Source of the DNA: Blastococcus fimeti
GTDB lineage: Bacteria > Actinomycetota > Actinomycetes > Mycobacteriales > Geodermatophilaceae
Reading direction: 5' to 3'
DNA: 64,000 nucleotides
NCBI GenBank assembly: GCA_900102115.1
Contig: FNAW01000002.1
Location: forward strand, 620,001 to 684,000
In this document: positions 24,800 to 32,000 of the stretch, one piece after another
Layout of the letters: each line of letters starts with the position of its first letter
Numbering within the stretch: the stretch's first letter is position 1
The notes under the pieces: model-generated
What the model was told of the DNA's origin: nothing
The model's database searches: none
Seen by the model: the letters and a program-made list of their open reading frames with translations, nothing else
Position numbers and translations under genes: made by a program

Positions 24800-25285
24800 T
24801 CAGCCCTGGGCGCCGACGCTGCGCCAGTAGGCGTTCAGGGCGCCGTTGGTCTTCACGAACCAGACGATCGGCCCGACGAGGATGAAGATGCCGGGGAAGT
24901 ACCAGAGACCGGTCAGCGCGCTGACCGGCTTCTCCTGCCCGCGCCGCTCGTAGAGGTTGCCGACCTCGTGGCTGTGCAGGTACGGCGAGGCCACGCCGAC
25001 GAAGATCGCGAGCAGCAGCGCGACGGCGCCACCGAGACCCTCGCCGGTGTGCTTCTTCATCTCGTCGTGCGTCGCGAAGTACCAGTAGAGCGTGTAGATG
25101 CCGAGGGTCACGATCGCCAGCAGGATCGCGATACCGGTCGGGCGGATCTTGCCCGCCGGGCCCTGCGGCGCGGCGTACTGCGCGGAGGCCGGGGAGGTCG
25201 GCATCGGCTGACCGCCGTAGCCGGGCTGCGCGGCCGGGTAGGGGTGGCCGTACTCCTGAGCTGGGGAACTACCTGGCGTGGACAT
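24800..25285 (-). CDS. DUF4234 membrane protein (copy 2)
   Basis: 161 residues, a shorter version of the adjacent protein. N-terminal Gly/Tyr/Pro/Gln-rich tail of about 45 residues, then RPTGIAILLAIVTLGIYTLY, ATHDEMKKHTGEGLGGAVAL, VGNLYERRGQEKPVSALTGLWYFPGIF and LNAYWRSVG, matching copy 1 block for block. A tandem duplication is the simplest explanation. Each has its own upstream region and the hairpin between them indicates separate transcription. Function unknown. Confidence 0.88.
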   Translation of the reverse strand: MSTPGSSPAQEYGHPYPAAQPGYGGQPMPTSPASAQYAAPQGPAGKIRPTGIAILLAIVTLGIYTLYWYFATHDEMKKHTGEGLGGAVALLLAIFVGVASPYLHSHEVGNLYERRGQEKPVSALTGLWYFPGIFILVGPIVWFVKTNGALNAYWRSVGAQG

Positions 25286-25461
25286 GCGCCCTCTTCCTGT
25301 CGACGAGCCGGCAGGTCCGGCTTCGCGCGGAACCTAGGGCAGCGACGGCCATGGTTGACGGGAAACCGTCGCCCGATGTCCTGCGTTCACCCCACGCGGC
25401 TCGCACCGCACCTCCCGGCGCACGTGACCAGGCCTTTCCCGGCAGGCGACCCCGGCCGGGC

Positions 25462-26256
25462 CTATCGGCCGCGCCACTCCGGACGGCGCTTCTCCAGGTA
25501 GGCGGCGATGCCCTCGCGGCGGTCCTCGCTGAGGTAGGGGTTGGGGCCGACGTCGAGGCGCAGCGCCTGCCAGAGCGGCAGCTCGACGCCCTTGACGGCG
25601 GTCTCCTTCATCCGGCGGACGCTGATCGGCGCGTTGGCGGCGATCCGCTCGGCGAGGTCGAGGGCGGTGGCCAGCACGGCGTCCGCGTCGACGATCCGGT
25701 TGACCAGGCCCCAGCGCTCGGCGTCCTCGCTGCTGATGTACTCCCCGATCAGCAGCATCTCCAGGGCGATGCCCATGGGGATGCGCTTGGGCAGGACGAC
25801 GGAGCCGAAGTTGGCGCCCATGCCGATGGTGGCCTCGGGCAGGCCCAGCTTGATGCCGGGCGCCGCGACGCGGAGGTCGCAGGCCAGGGCCAGTTCGAAC
25901 CCGCCGGCGACGGCGTGCCCCTGCAGCGCGGCGACGACGGGCACCGGCGTCTCGGTCACCACCTCGAAGATCGACCGGCCGGGGCGGCCCATCGGTGGCC
26001 GGAACTTCTCCCCGCGCTCGTCCTGCGCGCGGATCTCCTTGAGGTCGAACCCGGCGCAGAATGCCGGGCCGTTCCCGGTGAGCACGATCGCGCGCACCGT
26101 CCCGCCCTCCGCCGCGTCGAGCAGCTCCTCGACGAGGTCGGCCTGGATGTCGGTGGAGAGCGCGTTGCGCCGCTCCGGCCGGTCGAGGGTGAGCACGCGG
26201 ACGTGCCCGCGGTTCTCGACGACCAGGCCCGACTCGTACCGCTGCGCTTCGCTCAC
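25462..26256 (-). CDS. Enoyl-CoA hydratase/isomerase family protein
   Basis: 264 residues. Crotonase-fold features: oxyanion-hole segment FCAGFDLKEI near residue 70, then AVAGGFELALACDLRV and LPEATIGMGANFG, which keep both catalytic glutamates used by enoyl-CoA hydratases. The C-terminal NPYLSEDRREGIAAYLEKRRPEW is the usual trimerisation tail. It would hydrate trans-2-enoyl-CoA in fatty acid or side-chain breakdown. It stands alone, with 205 bases before the next upstream gene's 3' end side and 176 bases after it, so the exact pathway is unknown. Confidence 0.92.
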   Translation of the reverse strand: MSEAQRYESGLVVENRGHVRVLTLDRPERRNALSTDIQADLVEELLDAAEGGTVRAIVLTGNGPAFCAGFDLKEIRAQDERGEKFRPPMGRPGRSIFEVVTETPVPVVAALQGHAVAGGFELALACDLRVAAPGIKLGLPEATIGMGANFGSVVLPKRIPMGIALEMLLIGEYISSEDAERWGLVNRIVDADAVLATALDLAERIAANAPISVRRMKETAVKGVELPLWQALRLDVGPNPYLSEDRREGIAAYLEKRRPEWRGR

Positions 26257-26337
26257 GGGGCATTCGTACCGGTCGGGGTCGCGGGCAGCACAGCGGGCCC
26301 CGCGGTGAGGTTCACCGGGGGCCGCGCCGGGCTCTGG

Positions 26338-27588
26338 TCAGGCTGGGATGAGGAACGGTTCGCCGATGACGATCTCGGTGCCGTCGGGGCGGAAGGTGCG
26401 CCATCGTCCGTCGGGTTGTCGTTCTATCCGGAACCCGTGGTGGACCTTGGTGTGGTGCCGTTCGCAGAGGAGCGCGCCGTTCTCCAAGCAGGTGTCTCCG
26501 CCGTCGATCCAGTGCACGACGTGGTGGACGTCGCACCAGTAGCTCGGCGCATCACAGCCCGCGAAGACGCAGTGCTTGTCCCGGACCTCGATCGCCCGCC
26601 GCAGGTGGGGTGGGAAGAGTCGCTTGGTCTGGCCGAAGTCCAGGGGCTGGCCTTCGGGGCCGATGACGATGCGGGTGACGTGGCCGTCGCACGCGAGCCA
26701 GCGGGCCTTGGCGGCGGAGATGATCCCGCCGAATCCGGTCCGCCCCGCCCCGGCGCCGACCCCGGCCGCCGAGGCGGTGTCCATCAGGTCCTCGAGGTCG
26801 ATCAGCACACCGATGTGCGGCTTCTGGCCGCGCAGGATCGGCAGGGAGCCGGAGGCGAGCGCGTTGTCACAGAGCTGGACGAGCGCGTCACCGGCCTGCT
26901 GGCCGCGGCTACGGGTGTCCCCGGCCGGGCGGGACGCCTGCTGGATCGACTCGACCGCGGCCTGGAACTTCTCCCCACCCACCGCATCCAGCGTGCCGTG
27001 GAAGGAGACCGTCCCGTCGGTGTGCTTGGTGAACGACAGGGACCGCTGCTCGGTCGGATCGGGTTCGGTCCCGTCGGGGTCCAGCCGGGCCAGGTAGTGC
27101 CCCACGGCCTGGCGCAGGTCGGCGTGCGAGGCGGTCACGGCGACCTCGGTCAGCAGCGCATCGATCGCTGCGACGTCCACGCCCTGGGCCTCGGCGCGGG
27201 CCAGGTTGACGTCCGACACCACCGGCGCGATCACCGACACCGCCTCCGCCGACACCGCCCCGACCGCGGCCGCCGCGGCCAGGATCGGCAGCCGCTCCAG
27301 AGTGCGCCCGTTGCGTACCAGCCGGCCCGCCTCGCCCTGGGAGAGCCGGTGGTGTCCGCGCAGCCAGGACGTCATCGACGCCTTGCCGTCGTGCTCCCAA
27401 GCCTGGGTCAGCTCCCCCTCGCGGACGGTGCGCGCCACCTCGGCATCCAGCCGGTTCCGAGCCACCACCAGCGCACCGGTGCGCTCGATCACCACCGGCC
27501 CGAACGACGACGTGAGAACCTCACCGCCGAGCGCCACCAGCGCACCGACGAGACACGCCATCGGCGTCTCACATCCACTCGAACACAT
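26338..27588 (-). CDS. DUF222/HNH endonuclease (13E12 repeat family)
   Basis: 416 residues from ATG 27588 (MCSSGCETP). DUF222 occupies the first two-thirds (SMTSWLRGHHRLSQGEAGRLV, then SASHADLRQAVGHYLARL-type helix). The C-terminal HNH domain reads CVFAGCDAPSYWCDVHHVVHW, then LCERHHTKVHHG, with the ββα-metal residues intact. The family is multicopy in actinobacterial genomes and may be a homing or nicking endonuclease. A TACAAT hexamer ends six bases before the ATG, so transcription should start at the start codon, giving a leaderless mRNA that supports this start over an upstream one. Confidence 0.88.
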   Translation of the reverse strand: MCSSGCETPMACLVGALVALGGEVLTSSFGPVVIERTGALVVARNRLDAEVARTVREGELTQAWEHDGKASMTSWLRGHHRLSQGEAGRLVRNGRTLERLPILAAAAAVGAVSAEAVSVIAPVVSDVNLARAEAQGVDVAAIDALLTEVAVTASHADLRQAVGHYLARLDPDGTEPDPTEQRSLSFTKHTDGTVSFHGTLDAVGGEKFQAAVESIQQASRPAGDTRSRGQQAGDALVQLCDNALASGSLPILRGQKPHIGVLIDLEDLMDTASAAGVGAGAGRTGFGGIISAAKARWLACDGHVTRIVIGPEGQPLDFGQTKRLFPPHLRRAIEVRDKHCVFAGCDAPSYWCDVHHVVHWIDGGDTCLENGALLCERHHTKVHHGFRIERQPDGRWRTFRPDGTEIVIGEPFLIPA

Positions 27589-27594
27589 GTACGA

Positions 27595-27600
27595 ATTGTA
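27595..27600 (-). promoter_or_regulatory. TACAAT -10 box giving leaderless HNH transcript
   Basis: Reads TACAAT on the minus strand, five of six matches to TATAAT, with its last base 6 bases before the ATG at 27588. The A of the ATG would be the +1 position. The -35 region is weak. Confidence 0.5.
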
Positions 27601-27775
27601 CCCCCGTTGACACCACCGCACCACCCGTTTCCCCAGGTCAGACGCTTGTCCACAGATCCGCGCCGGCCGTTGACCCGCCCCGTGAAATCAGCACTGACGC
27701 GATGAGTTCCGCCGGCGACAGGCGTCCCCGAGTAGACCAACCTGAGCCCGACAGCCAGCAACGAGAGGCACCGTG

Positions 27776-28399
27776 ATGACCACGCCCGGCACCGACCAGA
27801 CCCAGCGCGACCTCCAGCAGTGGGTCACTCACACGTACGAGGATCTCGCCGACCTGCTGGCCGACGGCCCTGCGGACGCCTGGGATGCGGCAACGCTGTG
27901 CGCGGGGTGGCAGGTGCGGCACGTCGTCGCCCACGTGACCATGCCCGTCCGGCTCACTCCCGAGCGGTTCGGCGCGGAGATGGCGGCCGCGGGCGGCGAC
28001 TTCGGCCGGCTCTCCGACACGGTGGCCGCCCGCGACGGAGCCCTGCCGGCCCACGACCTCCTGGCCGACCTGCGCTCGCCGACCCTGCACCAGTGGCAGC
28101 CGCCGGGCGGTGGCGCGGCCGGCGCGCTCAGCCACGCCGTCATCCACTCCCTGGACGTCACCGTCGCGCTCGACCAGCCGGCGGCGGCACCAGACGGGGC
28201 GGTCGTCGCCGTCCTCGATCAGCTCACCGCCGCGAACGGCGCCTTCTTCGGACTCGACCTGACCGGCACGAGGCTCGAGGCGGACGACGCCGACTGGGCC
28301 TGGGGCGAGGGCGACGTCGTCCGCGCCGGCTCGGGCGAGCTGGTCGCCCTGCTCGGCGGTCGCACCTTGCCGGACGGCCGCACCCTGCGACACCCTTGA
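27776..28399 (+). CDS. Maleylpyruvate isomerase family mycothiol-dependent protein (DinB-like)
   Basis: 207 residues from ATG 27776 (a GTG at 27773 also fits). The pattern LCAGWQVRHVVAHVTMPVRL and ALSHAVIHSLDVTVAL gives the His/His/Glu metal site of the DinB/MDMPI four-helix bundle found in TIGR03083 proteins of mycothiol-producing actinobacteria. It probably acts as a mycothiol S-transferase or isomerase on an unknown electrophile. It has a GAGAGG ribosome site, and is divergent from the HNH gene. Confidence 0.82.
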   Translation: MTTPGTDQTQRDLQQWVTHTYEDLADLLADGPADAWDAATLCAGWQVRHVVAHVTMPVRLTPERFGAEMAAAGGDFGRLSDTVAARDGALPAHDLLADLRSPTLHQWQPPGGGAAGALSHAVIHSLDVTVALDQPAAAPDGAVVAVLDQLTAANGAFFGLDLTGTRLEADDADWAWGEGDVVRAGSGELVALLGGRTLPDGRTLRHP

Positions 28400-28415
28400 A
28401 CGAGCCGACCGGCGC

Positions 28416-28868
28416 TCAGCGCGAGTTGCGGACCCGCATCGTGACCGTGGTGCCGATGCCCAGCACCACGCCCGGGACGGCCAGCCACATCGGCCAGAAG
28501 TACGTCGAGCCGGTGCCGAGGCTGACCAGCAGCCACACGGTCACGTTGATGGCGACGACGCTCGCCCACACCGCCCAGAGGATCTTCAGCGCCAGCGGGA
28601 ACCCAGCCGACCGCCCGACCACCGACGCCCCCGCCGCGCGGGCCACCGCCGCCGACGACGCGACCGAGTGCACCGGCGCGGGCGCCCGCAGCGGGAGGTC
28701 GGTGAACAGCCGCTCGAGGTCGCCGTAGGTCACCGCCGCGTACGCCTCGGCCAGCCGTCGGTCGTACTCGTGCAGGTCGAGCCGGCCCTCGTCGTGGGCG
28801 GCGCGCAGGCGGTCGGCCGCCGCCTGCCGGTCGGCGTCGCCCGCCCGCAGTTCGGGTGCGTGGGCCAT
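28416..28868 (-). CDS. DUF1707 protein with two-helix membrane domain
   Basis: 150 residues. The N-terminal DUF1707 domain is diagnostic: LRAGDADRQAAADRLRAAH, GRLDLHEYDRRLAEAYAAVT and YGDLERLFTDLP. After a linker come two hydrophobic helices (KILWAVWASVVAINVTVWLL and FWPMWLAVPGVVLGIGTTV). DUF1707 proteins are short membrane-associated regulators or adaptors of unknown partner in actinobacteria. The gene is divergent from the giant helicase gene across 182 bases and converges with the MDMPI gene. Confidence 0.9.
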   Translation of the reverse strand: MAHAPELRAGDADRQAAADRLRAAHDEGRLDLHEYDRRLAEAYAAVTYGDLERLFTDLPLRAPAPVHSVASSAAVARAAGASVVGRSAGFPLALKILWAVWASVVAINVTVWLLVSLGTGSTYFWPMWLAVPGVVLGIGTTVTMRVRNSR

Positions 28869-29050
28869 GCCACCTCCGGGTGCGGGACGTCACGGGCATG
28901 GTCGCACCGGACCCCCGCGAGCGGAACGATGCGAGCCGCCGGAGCGCCCGTCCTGTGATTCCGACCGGCTTCTCGACGCAGGTGTCACACCCGCCCCACC
29001 CGTCGGGGAGCATGGAGGGACCATTCCGTCCTACCCGGTAGACAGGTGAC

Positions 29051-32000
29051 ATGGAGAGCACTGCCGAATTCGACCTCCGCGACGCCGTGGCGCCGCGGAC
29101 GGTGGCTGTCTCCATCGAGATCACCTCCACGCCGGTGCTCAGCTACGCGCTCGCGCACAACGGCATCCCGGTCATCCCCCGGCTGGCGCTGACCTCGGAG
29201 AGCACCGTTCGCGGCGCCACCGTCCGGCTGTCGGTGCGCGACGCCGAGGGCCCGATCGCCCGCCCGGTCGAGCTCCTGGCCGACCTCGACGCCGGGCGCA
29301 GCACCGTCCTCACCGACGTCGGCCTGGTCATGGACCCGGCCGCGATGCTGCAGGTCGAGGAGCAGCGCCCCGGCGTCATCGACGTCGAGGTGTGGGTGGA
29401 CGACGACGCCGAGGGCGGCCCCGTCCTCGCCGGCGAGGCGTCCCGGTCGGTGCAGGTGCTCGCCGCCAACCAGTGGCTGGCCTCTCCCCTGCCGCTGGCG
29501 CTGGAGATGCTCGCCGCGCACGTCATGCCCAACCACCCGGCGGTGACCGCCCTGGTCGCCGAGGCCACCGACCACCTGGAGTCCAGCACGGGCAGCGGCG
29601 CCCTGGTCGGCTACGCCGCCACCGCCGAGCGGGTCGACGAGGTGGTCGCCGCGATCGCCGAGACGCTGCGCGGCCGGGGCTTGAGGTACAGCGAGCCGCC
29701 GGCCACCTGGTCCGACGTCGGCCAGCAGGTCCGCACCCCCGGCGACGTCCTGACCTGGAAGGTCGGCACGCCGCTCGACACCGTCGTGCTGCTCGCCGCC
29801 GCCCTCGAGCAGGCCGGCATCCGACCGCTGCTGTGGCTGGCCGAAGGCCACGCCTTCCTGGGCTACTGGCGCGAGGAGCGGAGCGCGGAGTCCGCGGCCA
29901 CCACCGACGCCACGGGCCTGGTCAACCTGGTCGACCTCGGGCTGATCCGCCTGGTCGAGACCACGTTGCTCACGGGCATGGGCGAGCCCGGCGCCGACCT
30001 GCACCGCCCCGCCTACGACGGCTGGCTCACCGGCGAGCTCGACCGGATCGTCGGCGTCACCGACGTCCACCGCGCCCGCCGGGACGGCATCGTGCCGCTG
30101 CCGGCCCGCGCCCGCGACGAGGCCGGCGTCCTGCAGATCGTCGAGTACCGGGCCGCCGTGCACAGCGCCCCGGCTCCGCCGGAGGGGACGACGGCGTCGG
30201 CGCCCCGGCCCGAGGCGCCCGCGCGCGTCCAGCAGTGGAAGAACGCCCTGCTCGACCTCAGCCTGCGCAACCGGCTGATCAACTACACCGAGCGCACCGG
30301 CCTGGCGCTCACCGTCCCGGACGTCGCGCTGCCGGTGCTGGAGCGGTTCGTCCACGACGGCACCCCGATCACCCTGCTGCCCGGGGACAAGCTGGCCGCC
30401 GTCCAGACCGAGCGCGGCCTCGGCGGCGCCGCCGACCTGCCCCCCACCCAGCTCGCCGACCTGCTGGTCGAGCGCCGCGAGGTGCACGCCGACGTCACCA
30501 GCGGCGGGTACCTCCCGCGTCTGCGCAACCTCGCCTACCGGGCGAAGACCGTGCAGGAGGAGACCGGCGCGAACAACCTGTATCTGACACTCGGGTCGCT
30601 GGTCTGGGAGCTCGACGGCCGGCCGCTGCGCTCACCGCTGGTGCTCATCCCGGTCACGCTGACCCCGCTGAGCCGCACCGGCTCCTACCGCCTGGCCCTC
30701 GACGAGTCGGGCAGCACCGCCCCGAACTACTGCCTGCTGGAGAAGCTGCGCCAGCTGCACGGGCTGAGCATCCCGACGCTGACCGAGACCGCCGACGGCA
30801 CGATGGACGTCGAGGCGTCGCTCGAGGCCATGCGGGTCGCACTCGTCGGCCACGGCCTGCCCTACCGCGTCGAGGCGACGGCGGACCTCGCCGTCCTGCA
30901 GTTCGCGAAGTACCGGCTGTGGAAGGACCTCGACGAGCACTGGGCGGACTTCGCGGAGAACCCGCTGGTCGCCCACCTGGTCCACGAGCCGAACGAGCCC
31001 TTCGCCGACCCGGCCCTGGACACCGGCGCCTACGCCGATCTCGACGACCTCGCAGCACGGCTCCCCGTGGCCGCCGACTCCTCGCAGCTGCGGGCGATCG
31101 CCGAGGCCTCCGCCGGGCGCACCTTCGTGCTGGAGGGCCCGCCCGGCACCGGCAAGTCGCAGACGATCACCAACCTGCTCACGCGGGCGGTCGCCGAGGG
31201 CAAGCGGGTGCTGTTCGTCGCCGAGAAGCGCGCCGCACTGGACGTCGTCGCCCGCCGGCTGGACGCGGTCGGCATGGGCATGTTCGCCCTGGACCTGCAC
31301 GACAAGGGCAGCCGCGCCTCGATGGTGCGCGCGCAGATCCGGCTCGCGCTGGAGCACGCCGTCTCCGTCGACGAGCAGGGCCTGGCCGCCGACTCGGAGA
31401 ACCTGCGCTCGGCCCGCCGGCTGCTGGCCCGCTACGCCGACCGGCTGCACACCGAGAACGCCGCCGGGCTGTCGCTGTACACGGCGCGCACCGCGGAGCT
31501 GACCGCCGGCACCCACGTCGAGCCGCTGCCGATCCCGCTGCCGTTCGTGGCGAACGCCCCGGCCGAGGTGCTCACCCAGGTGCGGCGCGCCCTGGCGCTG
31601 CTGCCCGAGATCGCCGACCTCACCCGGCCCTCGCTGCGCCACCCGTGGGCGTTCGTCGACTCCCCCGCCATCGACCTCCCCGCCGCCCAGGCCGCGGCCA
31701 CCGAGGTCGACGCCGCGGTGCGCGAGGTGGCGCTGCTCCCCGAGCTGACCCAGGTGCTGCGGCACGCCCGCACCCCGGAGGACTTCGCCGCGCTCGGCCA
31801 CCTGCTCGGCGGGCCGGCCGTCGGCCTCGACGTCCTCGACGAGACGTTCTCCGGCCGCTGGACGACGGCGACCGGCGCGGTGCTCGGCGAGGTCGCGGCC
31901 TTCCTCGCCTTCCGGCACCCCGGCATGGACCTGGTCGCCCCCGAGGCGCTCGGGCTCCCCCTGGCGGAGATCTACGTCGCCGCGCAGACCGCCGCGGCGT

